Shown here: piece by piece, positions 31,037 to 39,407 of the stretch | Layout of the letters: every line of letters starts with the position of its first letter | Position numbering within the stretch: position 1 is the stretch's first letter | Assembly: GCF_012271765.1 (NCBI RefSeq) | Contig: NZ_VRKO01000015.1 | Location: 202,555 to 266,554, forward strand | DNA from: Erwinia rhapontici | GTDB taxonomy: Bacteria > Pseudomonadota > Gammaproteobacteria > Enterobacterales > Enterobacteriaceae | Length of the DNA stretch: 64,000 nt | Direction of reading: 5' to 3' | Translations under genes and position numbers: made by a program | The notes under the pieces: generated by a model | The model's database searches: none | The model's input: only the letters and a program-made list of their open reading frames with translations | What the model was told of the DNA's origin: nothing

Positions 31037-32389
31037 ATGCGTATTCATATCCTCGGTATCTGCGGCACCTTTATGGGTGGACTGGCGATGCTGGCCCGCG
31101 CGCTCGGCCATGAAGTGACCGGCTCTGATGCTAACGTTTACCCGCCAATGAGCACGTTGTTGGAGAAGCAGGGTATTGATTTAATTCAGGGTTATGATGC
31201 TTCTCAGCTCGATCCTGCACCGGACCTGGTGATCATCGGTAACGCGATGACCCGCGGTAATCCCTGTGTGGAAGCGGTGCTGGAGCGCAATATTCCTTAT
31301 CTCTCTGGCCCACAGTGGCTGCATGACTTCGTCCTGCGCGACCGCTGGGTGATTGCGGTCGCCGGAACCCACGGAAAAACCACCACAGCGGGCATGGCAG
31401 CGTGGATTTTACAGGCCTGCGGCTATGAACCCGGTTTTGTCATCGGTGGGGTGCCTGGAAATTTTGATGTTTCCGCGAATTTAGGAAAAAGCCCATTCTT
31501 TGTGATTGAGGCGGATGAGTACGACTGCGCGTTCTTCGATAAGCGCTCGAAGTTTGTTCATTACTGCCCGCGTACCCTGATTCTGAACAACCTCGAGTTC
31601 GATCATGCCGATATTTTTGACGATCTGCGTGCTATTCAGAAACAGTTTCATCATCTGGTCCGCATCGTGCCAGGCCAGGGAAAAATTATCCTGCCAGAGC
31701 ATGATGCTAACCTGAAACAGGTGATCGCGATGGGCTGCTGGAGTGAACAGGAAACCGTGGGCGACACCGGCCACTGGCAGGCGAAGAAACTCTCTACGGA
31801 TGCCTCACACTGGGAAGTGCTGCTGGACGGCGAGCGCGTGGCAGAAGTGAACTGGTCGCTGGTGGGGGAGCACAACATGCATAACGGCATGATGGCCATT
31901 GCCGCTGCACGTCATGTTGGCGTGAAGCCCGAAGATGCGGGGCGTGCGCTGAATGACTTTATCAATGCCCGCCGTCGTCTGGAGCTGCGTGGAGAGAGTA
32001 ACGGCATTAAGGTCTACGATGACTTTGCCCATCACCCAACGGCTATCCTCGCTACGCTGGCGGCGCTGCGCGGCAAAGTCGGCGGCACTGCGCGCATTCT
32101 GGCGGTGCTGGAACCCCGTTCGAATACCATGAAAATGGGCATCAGCAAGGACGATTTAGCCCCGGCGCTGGGGCGTGCTGATGAAGTGTTCCTTTATCAG
32201 CCGCACCACATTCCGTGGCAGGTTGCCGAAGTGGCCGAGGCCTGCATTCAGCCGGCGCAGTGGAGTGCGGATCTCGATACACTGATAGAAATGATCGCCA
32301 AAAAGGCCCAGCCGGGCGATACCATCCTGGTCATGAGTAATGGCGGTTTTGGTGGGATTCATCAGAAATTGTTAGATAGATTGGCGTAA
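31037..32389 (+). CDS. mpl: UDP-MurNAc:L-Ala-gamma-D-Glu-meso-DAP ligase Mpl
   Basis: Mpl recycles peptidoglycan by attaching the L-Ala-gamma-D-Glu-meso-DAP tripeptide to UDP-MurNAc. The start ATG at 31037 gives MRIHILGICGTFMGGLAMLA, as in E. coli; the frame is open to 30926 but that extension crosses the promoter region. Mur-ligase motifs are the N-terminal nucleotide fold, the ATP loop AVAGTHGKTTTAGM, EADEYDCAFFDKRSKF, NNLEFDHADIF and the C-terminal DDFAHHPTAI. The protein has 450 residues. It is divergent from fbp as in E. coli. Confidence 0.97.
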   Translation: MRIHILGICGTFMGGLAMLARALGHEVTGSDANVYPPMSTLLEKQGIDLIQGYDASQLDPAPDLVIIGNAMTRGNPCVEAVLERNIPYLSGPQWLHDFVLRDRWVIAVAGTHGKTTTAGMAAWILQACGYEPGFVIGGVPGNFDVSANLGKSPFFVIEADEYDCAFFDKRSKFVHYCPRTLILNNLEFDHADIFDDLRAIQKQFHHLVRIVPGQGKIILPEHDANLKQVIAMGCWSEQETVGDTGHWQAKKLSTDASHWEVLLDGERVAEVNWSLVGEHNMHNGMMAIAAARHVGVKPEDAGRALNDFINARRRLELRGESNGIKVYDDFAHHPTAILATLAALRGKVGGTARILAVLEPRSNTMKMGISKDDLAPALGRADEVFLYQPHHIPWQVAEVAEACIQPAQWSADLDTLIEMIAKKAQPGDTILVMSNGGFGGIHQKLLDRLA

Positions 32390-32395
32390 TATGCA

Positions 32396-32478
32396 TTGGG
32401 CGAGGCATGCCTCGCCCTACGCGCCTGTGGTGGGCATGCCTATGCCTTTGCGTAGGGGTCGGGCACGCCCGACCTGAT
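32396..32478. repeat. Two GTAGGGG-family palindromes between mpl and darP
   Basis: GGGCGAGGCATGCCTCGCCC (32398-32417) is a perfect 20-base palindrome edged by TACG. A second unit, GTAGGGGTCGGGCACGCCCGACC, cited by its GGTCGGGC/GCCCGACC arms, ends at 32476. They sit tail-to-tail between two convergent genes, a placement typical of REP/BIME-like elements. Confidence 0.7.
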
Positions 32479-32493
32479 ACTCACAGCAATACG

Positions 32494-33039
32494 TTACGAC
32501 GCTTCGGCCAGCTCACGCAGATACTGGAAGATCTGGCGATAAGCTTTCGGCGGTTTGTTGGTCGCTTTCTCTTTCTGCGCGTTACGGATCATCGCACGCA
32601 GCTGCTGGCGGTCGGCATGAGGATAGAGGTTCAGCACCTCTGGCACCGCATCATCACCTTGCTCCACCAGACGGTCACGCAGCACTTCCAGTTTATGGAA
32701 CAGTGCGACCTGCTGGTTGTGGCGGTTCTTCAGCTTATCCAGTGCCGTACGGATCGGCTCTTCATCACGTGAACGCAGCATTTTACCGATCAGCTGCATC
32801 TGGCGGCGGCGGCCTTCTTTCTTAATCTTCTGTGCCAGTTCAATGGCGGCACGCAGATCTTCATCCAGTGGGATTTTGTCCAGGGAGTTTTTCCCCAGTT
32901 CCACCAGTTCAGCGCCAAGGCGTTTTAGCTCCTCGGCATCACGTTTAATCTCACTTTTACTGACCCAGATAATCTCATCATCTTCTTCTTCTTCGTTATC
33001 TGGTACATCATCGAGCCAGTCGTCGGGCTGCTTGGTCAT
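32494..33039 (-). CDS. darP: DarP (YjgA), 50S assembly factor
   Basis: DarP (YjgA) associates with late 50S subunit intermediates and helps peptidyl-transferase-centre maturation. The 181-residue protein has an acidic N-terminus ([19 protein letters not shown]) followed by a helical, basic body ([78 protein letters not shown]), all cited by family-typical cores. It is divergent from pmbA, as in E. coli. Confidence 0.95.
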   Translation of the reverse strand: MTKQPDDWLDDVPDNEEEEDDEIIWVSKSEIKRDAEELKRLGAELVELGKNSLDKIPLDEDLRAAIELAQKIKKEGRRRQMQLIGKMLRSRDEEPIRTALDKLKNRHNQQVALFHKLEVLRDRLVEQGDDAVPEVLNLYPHADRQQLRAMIRNAQKEKATNKPPKAYRQIFQYLRELAEAS

Positions 33040-33202
33040 TGGTACGGCTCCTGAAAAAGAGGCTAATGCTATCAGGTTACGAGGCTACTGCGAAATTGTT
33101 CTCTGAGTCTGTTAGACTCAAATGAAGCCTTATCACCCTGGTGTGGTTATACCAGCGCGGTAAGCCACCGAAAAATCGCACTATTAATTATATGGCAGGT
33201 CG

Positions 33203-34543
33203 ATGAAATTACTCTCCCAAGTTGCAGAACAGCGTAAAACCCTGGAACAGGCGATAGCGACAGCACTCGAACTGGCAAAGGCCAGCAGCGACGGAGCAGA
33301 AGTCGCGGTAACCAAAACCACCGGCATCAGCGTGAGTACGCGCTATGGCGAAGTGGAAAATGTTGAATTCAACAGCGATGGTGCCCTGGGCATCACTGTT
33401 TATCATCAGAATCGTAAAGGCAGCGCCTCTTCAACTGACCTCAGCCCGGACGCGATAAAGCGCACCGTGCAGGCCGCGCTGGACATTGCCCGCTACACCT
33501 CTCCCGATCCTTACGCGGGTGTGGCCGACCGTGAGCTACTGGCGTTTGATGCGCCGGATCTCGATCTGTTTCACCCTGCTGAGATCGATGCCGATCGCGC
33601 TATCGAACTGGCGGCTCGCGCCGAGCAGGCCTCACTGAAAGCGGATAAGCGTATTACCAACACCGAAGGCGGCAGCTTTAACAGCCACGTCGGGATTAAA
33701 GTGTTCGGTAACAGCCACGGGATGCTGCAAGGCTATTGCTCCAGCCGCCATTCGCTTTCCAGCTGTGTGATCGCGGAAGAAAACGGGGATATGGAGCGCG
33801 ATTACGCTTACACCATTGGTCGTGCCATTGAAGACCTGAAGTCACCGGAAGCCGTGGGCGAAGAGTGTGCCCGTCGCACCCTGTCACGTCTTTCTCCACG
33901 CAAGCTGTCGACAATGAAAGCGCCGGTGATGTTTGCTGCCGAAGTCGCAACAGGCTTATTCGGTCATCTGGTAGGCGCGATCAGCGGTGGCAGTGTTTAT
34001 CGTAAATCGACGTTCCTGCTTGATTCCCTGGGTGAGCAAATCCTGCCGGAGTGGCTGACCATTGAAGAACATCCGCATCTGCTGAAAGGCCTGGCCTCTA
34101 CGCCGTTTGATAGCGAAGGTATCCGTACCCAGCGCCGCGACATTATCAAAGAGGGTGTGTTGCAGAACTGGCTGCTGACCAGCTACTCCGCCCGCAAACT
34201 GGGGCTGCAAAGCACCGGACATGCTGGTGGTATTCATAACTGGCGCATCGCCGGACAGGGCCATAGCTTCGACGCAATGCTAAAACAGCTCGGCACCGGG
34301 CTGTTGGTGACCGAGCTGATGGGGCAGGGCGTGAGTGGTATCACGGGGGATTACTCTCGCGGAGCATCGGGTTTCTGGGTGGAAAATGGCGTGATCCAGT
34401 ATCCGGTCAGTGAAATTACCATTGCCGGTAACCTGAAAGACATGTGGCGCAATATGGTCAGCATCGGTAGCGACATTGAAACGCGTAGCAATATCCAGTG
34501 TGGATCCGTTCTGTTACCAGAAATGAAGATCGCAGGGCAGTAA
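33203..34543 (+). CDS. pmbA: TldE/PmbA metalloprotease subunit
   Basis: TldE (PmbA) forms a heterodimer with the zinc protease TldD that degrades unfolded peptides and processes microcin B17 and CcdA. TldE itself lacks the TldD catalytic site. The 446-residue protein starts [25 protein letters not shown] (core [14 protein letters not shown]) and contains [17 protein letters not shown], the [13 protein letters not shown] segment, [15 protein letters not shown] and the C-terminal [19 protein letters not shown]. It is divergent from darP and is followed by a strong terminator. Confidence 0.96.
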   Translation: MKLLSQVAEQRKTLEQAIATALELAKASSDGAEVAVTKTTGISVSTRYGEVENVEFNSDGALGITVYHQNRKGSASSTDLSPDAIKRTVQAALDIARYTSPDPYAGVADRELLAFDAPDLDLFHPAEIDADRAIELAARAEQASLKADKRITNTEGGSFNSHVGIKVFGNSHGMLQGYCSSRHSLSSCVIAEENGDMERDYAYTIGRAIEDLKSPEAVGEECARRTLSRLSPRKLSTMKAPVMFAAEVATGLFGHLVGAISGGSVYRKSTFLLDSLGEQILPEWLTIEEHPHLLKGLASTPFDSEGIRTQRRDIIKEGVLQNWLLTSYSARKLGLQSTGHAGGIHNWRIAGQGHSFDAMLKQLGTGLLVTELMGQGVSGITGDYSRGASGFWVENGVIQYPVSEITIAGNLKDMWRNMVSIGSDIETRSNIQCGSVLLPEMKIAGQ

Positions 34544-34566
34544 TTTACAGATTTACGCGTATGCTG

Positions 34567-34599
34567 AAAAGGCGGCTGTGAAAACAGCCGCCTTTTTTA
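34567..34599 (+). terminator. Terminator after pmbA
   Basis: AAAAGGCGGCTGT-GAAA-ACAGCCGCCTTTTTT is a perfect hairpin with a GAAA loop and a T run, 24 bases after the pmbA stop. Confidence 0.93.
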
Positions 34600-34639
34600 A
34601 TGCCTGAATGATACCCATTTATAAAAAATAGGATCTGAG

Positions 34640-35023
34640 ATGCGTAAGTTATTGATTGCAATGTTGAGTACGACCCTGATGTTAAGTGCCTCGGTGATGG
34701 CACAGGACCTGGAAGGCGATATGGATATCCTGAAAGGCGCTTATCGCACGGTACAAAAGACCGATGATAAGGCGGAAATGGTCAGAGCATTAACCGATAT
34801 GCGTGCTGCCGCTGAGAATGCGAAAACTCAGACGCCGGATAAGTTAAAAGGCCAGGCGGCCGACAGTGCTGGAATGAAAGATTATCGTGCAGAACTGGAC
34901 ACACTGATTGGCCAGATTGATACCAGTCTGAAACTGGCAAACGGCGGTGATCTGGCAGGCGCAAAGGAAGAAGCGAAGACATTCTCCGCTACCCGAGATG
35001 CCGGTCATAAGAAGTTTCGTTGA
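34640..35023 (+). CDS. cybC: Soluble cytochrome b562
   Basis: Cytochrome b562 is a periplasmic four-helix-bundle haem b protein thought to carry electrons. The 127-residue precursor has a signal peptide of about 21 residues (ending SVMA) and a mature part beginning QDLEGDMDIL. The axial methionine (Met in EGDMD, equivalent to Met7) and the axial histidine (His in DAGHKKFR, equivalent to His102) are both kept, so haem binding should be intact. It is adjacent to pmbA, as in E. coli, and closes the conserved 95-minute segment. Confidence 0.93.
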   Translation: MRKLLIAMLSTTLMLSASVMAQDLEGDMDILKGAYRTVQKTDDKAEMVRALTDMRAAAENAKTQTPDKLKGQAADSAGMKDYRAELDTLIGQIDTSLKLANGGDLAGAKEEAKTFSATRDAGHKKFR

Positions 35024-35063
35024 TCACACAACCCTGATCAAAAACGTTTAGCTTGAACCTGAG

Positions 35064-35093
35064 AGGCGATGAATAAACCCATCGCCTTTTTTC
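35064..35093 (+). terminator. Terminator after cybC
   Basis: AGGCGATG pairs with CATCGCCT around AATAAACC, followed by TTTTTTCG. Confidence 0.85.
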
Positions 35094-35617
35094 GTAAAAT
35101 AGCTGAGTGAAAACACTGTAGATAATGAGAATATCTCGCGATTTTTTCTTGTTCAGAATCTTTCTCTGACTTCCCTTGTCAGGCAGATAAACGCGAGAGT
35201 TTTCACCATGAAAAGTGATCTATAATATTTTCGATTATTAATACCCTGATAATTGAGTTGCGAAAAACTGGTAAACCCGCAAATCCCGGGAACATAAAAA
35301 TTTATGTGGCAGGGAGGCGCGGGTGTTATCTTTTTTATTCTCCGCCTGGTATTTCGTCATAAGTTTTACTTCTATTTCTGTGATTATTGATATGTTTTCC
35401 CCCGTATATATCCCTTTGCCTGCGTTTATTAAGCAGGTAACGCTGTTTTTTTGTGATTCACATCTCAATTTAACGGTGTTCGTGCACGTTTCAACGTTTT
35501 TGCGACATCAATCCGGCGTCATCTGTTTATTTCCGTTTCAATGTGGAAAAAGTCGTTCTACACATAAAGGTAACGTAGAGGTAATTTATTCCCATCGTTA
35601 ATTAAGAGGGGACGAAC
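35094..35617 (+). other. Long A+T-rich upstream region of the DUF431x operon
   Basis: These 524 bases carry no convincing gene; the open frames at 35238-35468 (minus) and 35323-35601 (plus) lack ribosome sites and family resemblance. The length and base composition suggest a control region. A CRP-like site lies at 35452-35467. I could not identify a confident promoter or a sigma-54 site. Confidence 0.45.
35452..35467 (+). promoter_or_regulatory. Candidate CRP-binding site upstream of the DUF431x operon
   Basis: TGTGA-TTCACA-TCTCA matches the CRP consensus TGTGA-N6-TCACA at nine of ten core bases. It lies about 150 bases before the first gene. Catabolite control would be expected for a carbon-source operon. 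Confidence 0.5.
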
Positions 35618-35959
35618 GTGAGTAATGGAATAGCGCCAGTGAACGCGGTAACAGAACAGGATAATGAAATTCAGTCGCTGGCTGCGCGGGTGATGACACA
35701 AATTACCGAACTTTTTGCCGCCCGAAATATTCAACCTAATCCTGTTCAGCAGCAGATGCTCACCTCCCATGTGCGTGCGATGGCACTGCGTTCTCTCACC
35801 GGAGAAGCGCTGCCAGAAGTGGAAGAAGAACTGTTTGAGGATATCTCGCCAGAGTCAATGACGCTGGCACAGCAGGTTGTTGATTTGTTCGGTAACCTGC
35901 CGAAAGAAGAGGCCTGGCTACTCTCCGTTCATTTCGAAGTAGCCAAAGAAAACGAATAA
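35618..35959 (+). CDS. PRD-domain-only small protein
   Basis: This is a 113-residue soluble protein starting at a GTG behind AAGAGGGG. It looks like a single PTS-regulation domain (PRD), similar to E. coli YhfY and to the PRD part of BglG-type regulators: LAARVMTQITELFAARNIQPNPVQQQMLTSHVRAMALRSLTGE (core QMLTSHVRAMALR with a His), and SMTLAQQVVDLFGNLPKEEAWLLSVHFEVAKENE (core EEAWLLSVHFEVA with a second His). PRDs are phosphorylated by PTS proteins on such histidines. There is no DNA- or RNA-binding domain, so it may be a phosphorylation-state adaptor. It is first in the operon. Function is inferred. Confidence 0.6.
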   Translation: MSNGIAPVNAVTEQDNEIQSLAARVMTQITELFAARNIQPNPVQQQMLTSHVRAMALRSLTGEALPEVEEELFEDISPESMTLAQQVVDLFGNLPKEEAWLLSVHFEVAKENE

Positions 35960-35967
35960 ACCTGGGA

Positions 35968-36026
35968 TCGGACATGCCGACCCCTACTACAATCCGTAGG
36001 GGCGGGGCATGCCCCGCCCGTTGCAA
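35968..36026. repeat. GTAGGGG-family palindrome inside the operon
   Basis: A TCGGACATGCCGACCCCTAC half and the unit GTAGGGGCGGGGCATGCCCC plus GCCC (about 35997-36021) lie between the PRD gene and the SFCGS gene. The second has a perfect GGGCGGGGCATGCCCCGCCC palindrome, cited by its arms GGGCGGGG and CCCCGCCC. In the transcript it would form a strong hairpin just upstream of the next ribosome site. Confidence 0.7.
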
Positions 36027-36043
36027 CCAATAAGGAATACAAC

Positions 36044-36403
36044 ATGTCTCAAATTATCGTCGTGATTGGCGACCGTTTAGGTAAAGGCCAGAAAGTCGCT
36101 GCCGGAATCGAAAAAGCCGGCGGCAAAGCGATTGTAGTACCGGGTGTGGCGGCAGACATGAAGTTGGGTGATGTCATGAAGGCGGAAAACGCCACTTTCG
36201 GCATCTCCTTCTGTGGCAGCGGCGGCGCGGGTGCCATCACTGCTCAGAATAAATATGGCTACAAAGCTAAGCATGGAATGCGCTCCATTGATGAAGGTGT
36301 GACCGCCATCAACGAAGGTGCCACAGTACTCGGCTTCGGCTTTATGGATAAAGAAGAGTTGGGTGAGCGTCTGGTGCTGGCGTGGCAGAAGAAGCACGGC
36401 TGA
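36044..36403 (+). CDS. Glycine-rich SFCGS-family protein
   Basis: This is a 119-residue soluble protein of the uncharacterised SFCGS family, related in size and Gly-rich style to DUF2620 proteins such as YhfU. It starts MSQIIVVIGDRLGKGQKVAAG, a Rossmann-like beta-Gly-alpha opening, and carries the family motif ISFCGSGGAGAITAQNKYG with Cys57, then KHGMRSIDEGVTAINEGATVLGFGF. The Cys-Gly-Ser-Gly-Gly loop after a hydrophobic strand recalls the phospho-cysteine loop of PTS EIIB proteins; that comparison is mine and unproven. Its stop shares one base with the DUF4312 start. Confidence 0.65.
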   Translation: MSQIIVVIGDRLGKGQKVAAGIEKAGGKAIVVPGVAADMKLGDVMKAENATFGISFCGSGGAGAITAQNKYGYKAKHGMRSIDEGVTAINEGATVLGFGFMDKEELGERLVLAWQKKHG

Positions 36404-36702
36404 TGAAAGAGCAATTCACCACCACGGTGAGCGTTAGCGGTAAGGGCGACAGCAAAGGAAAAGCCTTTGCCGATGCCCTTAGCCGGGTACAAAACACGGT
36501 ACTGAAATCCACCAGCAAAATTCTTCTGCGTATTGAGCCGGTGGATGTGAAGGTGCTGCAGGCCAGTGTTCGCACCAAAACGGAAAAGTTTCTGTTCTTC
36601 TTTCTGGCGCGTGAACGGCGGCTCTACAGCGTCGATCTGGAGATCACCGTCAACGTGGTGGTGGTGGATACAGACAACGTGGATTTCATCGTTTCCCACT
36701 AA
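36403..36702 (+). CDS. DUF4312 family protein
   Basis: This 99-residue protein begins MKEQFTTTVSVSGKGDSKGKAF at the ATG overlapping the previous stop (TGATG); the longer frame from 36382 lies within the SFCGS gene. It has no signal or membrane helix. Family-typical parts are the SGKGDSKGKAFADAL helix and a beta-rich C-terminus (LLRIEPVDVKVLQA; YSVDLEITVNVVVVDTDNVDFIV). It has no known function and in sequenced genomes travels with DUF4310, DUF4311 and SFCGS proteins. I infer that it is a soluble part of the same transporter. Confidence 0.6.
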   Translation: MKEQFTTTVSVSGKGDSKGKAFADALSRVQNTVLKSTSKILLRIEPVDVKVLQASVRTKTEKFLFFFLARERRLYSVDLEITVNVVVVDTDNVDFIVSH

Positions 36703-36794
36703 AAAAACATCAGGGCGCATACACCTCCACGCATTCAGATGCGGTAGTCCGTCTACCGCCTGAGGCGAAGGGGTTATAACAAAAGGAAAGACCG

Positions 36795-37571
36795 ATGTTC
36801 CTCATTATCTTATTTAAGTCATTGATTATCGGCGGACTTGTCGGTGTTGGTGTGGGCGCAGGCGCAGCACGCATGTTTCATGCCCCGACCACACAGGGCA
36901 TGGGCGCTTTTCGTACATTGGGCGAACTGAACTCCTGTGAGGGCGATCCTGCCTCCCACTTCTCTTTCGGCCTCGGCTTCTTCTTTAATGCCTGGGCATC
37001 GTCTGTGGCGGCGGGTTCTTTTACTCAGGACGTTGACCACCGCATTATCCCTAACTGGGGGGCCGCGGCACTGATGGTCAAGAACCGCAACGTGGCAGAC
37101 ACCCTGCACAACCCGAAGAAAATGGCGATCGCCTGCGGCATCATCGGCATGATCGTGGTGGCGTTCCTGAACTCAACGGCGTCAGCAGTACCGGCAGCCT
37201 TGCAGGTGACGGCAGTGAAGGTGCTGGTACCTGCGGCTAACCTGCTGGTCAATACGGTCATGCCCGTGATCTTCTGGCTGGCGGCCATTGATGCCGGTAA
37301 AAAGTCCGGTTTTTGGGCCACCATTTTTGGTGGACTGGCGCAGCTAATCATGGGGAATGCGGTACCGGGCCTGGTACTGGGCATCCTGATTGGCAAAGGG
37401 GTTGAAGAAGCGGGCTGGAACCGTGTGACCAAGGTGATGATGATGGCCATCGTCCTGCTGTTCGTGCTAAGCGGGTTCTTCCGCGGCTTTGATATGAAGC
37501 TGCTGGAGTCCTTCCATCTGGGTGTGCCTGGCTGGCTGGATATGATCCACAACTCCCTGAGCGGTAAATAA
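36795..37571 (+). CDS. DUF4311 integral membrane protein
   Basis: This 258-residue membrane protein has about five to seven predicted hydrophobic segments: FLIILFKSLIIGGLVGVGVG at the N-terminus, then GIIGMIVVAFLNSTAS, VNTVMPVIFWLAAID, IFGGLAQLIMGNAVPGLVLGILIG and VMMMAIVLLFVLSGFF. A conserved soluble loop between the first helices contains MGAFRTLGELNSCEGDPASHFSFGLGFFFNAW (core LNSCEGDPASHFSFG). It is separated from DUF4312 by 92 bases containing a small inverted repeat, and has AAAGGAAAG upstream. With DUF4310 it would form the membrane channel of a transporter; this is inferred from co-occurrence and topology. Confidence 0.65.
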   Translation: MFLIILFKSLIIGGLVGVGVGAGAARMFHAPTTQGMGAFRTLGELNSCEGDPASHFSFGLGFFFNAWASSVAAGSFTQDVDHRIIPNWGAAALMVKNRNVADTLHNPKKMAIACGIIGMIVVAFLNSTASAVPAALQVTAVKVLVPAANLLVNTVMPVIFWLAAIDAGKKSGFWATIFGGLAQLIMGNAVPGLVLGILIGKGVEEAGWNRVTKVMMMAIVLLFVLSGFFRGFDMKLLESFHLGVPGWLDMIHNSLSGK

Positions 37572-37584
37572 GAGGACGATGGTA

Positions 37585-38229
37585 ATGGAAAATACAAAAA
37601 GTGGTTTCTGGTATGCCGACTGGTCGTTTCCGATCTTTGTCGGGCTGCTCTCTTCTGGTGTGTTCGCCGGTACGCATATGTATTACGTCTACGGGCTGGG
37701 TGCTTTCAACGAAGTGGCCTTCGTCTCCATGCTGCGTGCGGGAATGGAAACTGGCGTTTACGGTGCGGTAGCGGCCTTCGGTGCCAGCTTCCTGTTTGCA
37801 CGCATTATTGAAGGATCGCTGGTGGGGATCCTCGATATTGGTGGCGCGATCCAGACCGGGATCGGCCTGGGCGTGCCTGCGCTGCTGCTGGGGGCCGGGT
37901 TTATCTTCCCGGTAGCAAACTTTGCCGCCTCGCTGGTAACCGGCCTGGCGCTGGGCCTGGCAGTGGGATACCTGATTATTCTCGCGCGTAAATTTACCAT
38001 CAACAACAGCGACTCGACCTACGGCGCTGACGTGATGATGGGCGCGGGCAACACCTCTGGCCGCTTCCTCGGTCCGTTAATTATCTTGTCTGCGATGGCG
38101 GCATCGATTCCCATTGGGCTGGGTGCGCTGGTGGGATCGTTGCTGTTCTACCTGTGGAACAAGCCGATTACCGGTGGCGCAATCCTGGGGGCGATGGCGC
38201 TGGGAGCGATCTTCCCGGTCGCGCTGTAA
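37585..38229 (+). CDS. DUF4310 integral membrane protein
   Basis: This 214-residue hydrophobic protein starts at the ATG at 37585, eight bases after AGAGGA; an ATG six bases earlier is too close to that site. Hydrophobic segments include DWSFPIFVGLLSSGVFAG, VPALLLGAGFIFPVANF, LVTGLALGLAVGYLIILA, LGPLIILSAMAASIPIGLGALVGSLLFYL and AILGAMALGAIFPVAL. A central segment NNSDSTYGADVMMGAGNTSGRFLGPL is polar and probably functional (core MMGAGNTSGRF). It follows DUF4311 by 13 bases. It is the second membrane component of the putative transporter; no established function. Confidence 0.65.
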   Translation: MENTKSGFWYADWSFPIFVGLLSSGVFAGTHMYYVYGLGAFNEVAFVSMLRAGMETGVYGAVAAFGASFLFARIIEGSLVGILDIGGAIQTGIGLGVPALLLGAGFIFPVANFAASLVTGLALGLAVGYLIILARKFTINNSDSTYGADVMMGAGNTSGRFLGPLIILSAMAASIPIGLGALVGSLLFYLWNKPITGGAILGAMALGAIFPVAL

Positions 38230-38273
38230 CTAACCCGCGTGGCGGCGGGATGTCGCCACGCTGAGGAGTCTGC

Positions 38274-39407
38274 ATGTTTGATCTGATTATTCGGCGGGGC
38301 CGTCTCAGCGATGGCACCCTCAGTGATGTCGCCATTCACGACGGCAAAATTGCAGCCGTTGGCCTGGTCGCAGGTCCGGCGAAACATGAGTGGGATCTTG
38401 CCGGGCGTTACTGGCTGAGTGCGGGCTGGATTGACTCGCACGTTCACTGCTACCCAAAATCGCCGATTTACCATGATGAAGCCGATCGCATTGGTGTGGA
38501 CACGGGCGTCACGACGGTGGTGGATGCGGGCAGTACCGGCGCAGATGATATCGATGATTTCTATCAACTCACCCGCAGCGCCAGCACCCGTGTTTATGCG
38601 CTGCTCAACATCGCCCGTAGTGGCATTCTGACGCAGAATGAACTGGCGGATATGGCGCGTATTGACGGGCCTGCGGTACGCGCAGCGGTACAGCGTCTGC
38701 CGGGTTTTATCCTGGGTTTGAAAGCCCGTATCAGCAGCAGTGTGGTGGAACAAAATGGTATCAAGCCGCTGGAACGTGCCAAAGCGATGCAGCAGGAGAA
38801 CGGCCAACTGCCGCTCATGGTCCATATCGGTAACAACCCGCCGAACCTCGATGATATCGCCGATTTGTTGACCTCCGGCGACATGATTACCCACTGCTAT
38901 AACGGCAAACCGAATCGTATTCTTACGGCGGAAGGGCAGCTTCGCGCGTCGATTACCCGTGCGTTGCAGCGCGGTGTGCGGCTGGATGTTGGGCATGGCT
39001 CTGCCAGCTTCAGTTTTGAGGTGGCACAGGTCGCCATCGGCCAGGGCATTTTACCGCACACCATCAGCTCGGATATCTACTGCCGCAACCGCCTTAACGG
39101 TCCGGTGTATTCCCTCGCGCATGTGATGTCCAAATTCTTAAACATCGGTATGACGCTGACACAGGTAATTGATTGTGTCACCTGCCATGCCGCCGATGGG
39201 CTGCGGCTCAATGGAAAAGGACGGCTGGTGCCGGGACTGGATGCCGATCTGACCATTTTTGACGTGAAACAGGAAACCTGCCTGTTCAGTGATTCTGACG
39301 GACAAACCCTGTCTGGCGAAACACACCTGGTGCCGCTGGCTGCTGTGGTGAGCGGGCAGGCATTCGTGACTAACGAAGGGAAAAAACGTGATGATTTCAG
39401 TGTATGA
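38274..39407 (+). CDS. Amidohydrolase/deacetylase family metallohydrolase
   Basis: This 377-residue enzyme of the amidohydrolase superfamily is of the dihydroorotase/AHA-deacetylase type. It has the metal-binding HxH in GWIDSHVHCYPKS (about residue 55-60), a likely carboxylated-lysine strand GFILGLKARIS, MVHIGNNPPN and DMITHCYNG (further His ligands), LDVGHGSASF with the catalytic-site His-Gly, and the C-terminal GLDADLTIFDVK. It is cytoplasmic. Placed before an amino-sugar-acid lyase it probably removes an N-acyl group from the imported substrate. The substrate is not known. It overlaps the next gene by about 17-20 bases. Confidence 0.75.
   Translation: MFDLIIRRGRLSDGTLSDVAIHDGKIAAVGLVAGPAKHEWDLAGRYWLSAGWIDSHVHCYPKSPIYHDEADRIGVDTGVTTVVDAGSTGADDIDDFYQLTRSASTRVYALLNIARSGILTQNELADMARIDGPAVRAAVQRLPGFILGLKARISSSVVEQNGIKPLERAKAMQQENGQLPLMVHIGNNPPNLDDIADLLTSGDMITHCYNGKPNRILTAEGQLRASITRALQRGVRLDVGHGSASFSFEVAQVAIGQGILPHTISSDIYCRNRLNGPVYSLAHVMSKFLNIGMTLTQVIDCVTCHAADGLRLNGKGRLVPGLDADLTIFDVKQETCLFSDSDGQTLSGETHLVPLAAVVSGQAFVTNEGKKRDDFSV

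Noticed and set aside
35280..35330. Possible sigma-54 promoter upstream of the DUF431x operon (TGTGGCAGG)
   Set aside because: The TGC half of the -24/-12 consensus is not present at the right spacing, and the regulator is of the MtlR type, not the sigma-54-dependent LevR type.
35238..35601. Frames of 76 codons (minus) and 92 codons (plus) upstream of the PRD gene
   Set aside because: They overlap each other in opposite directions, lack ribosome sites and show no recognisable family; the stretch is better read as a control region.
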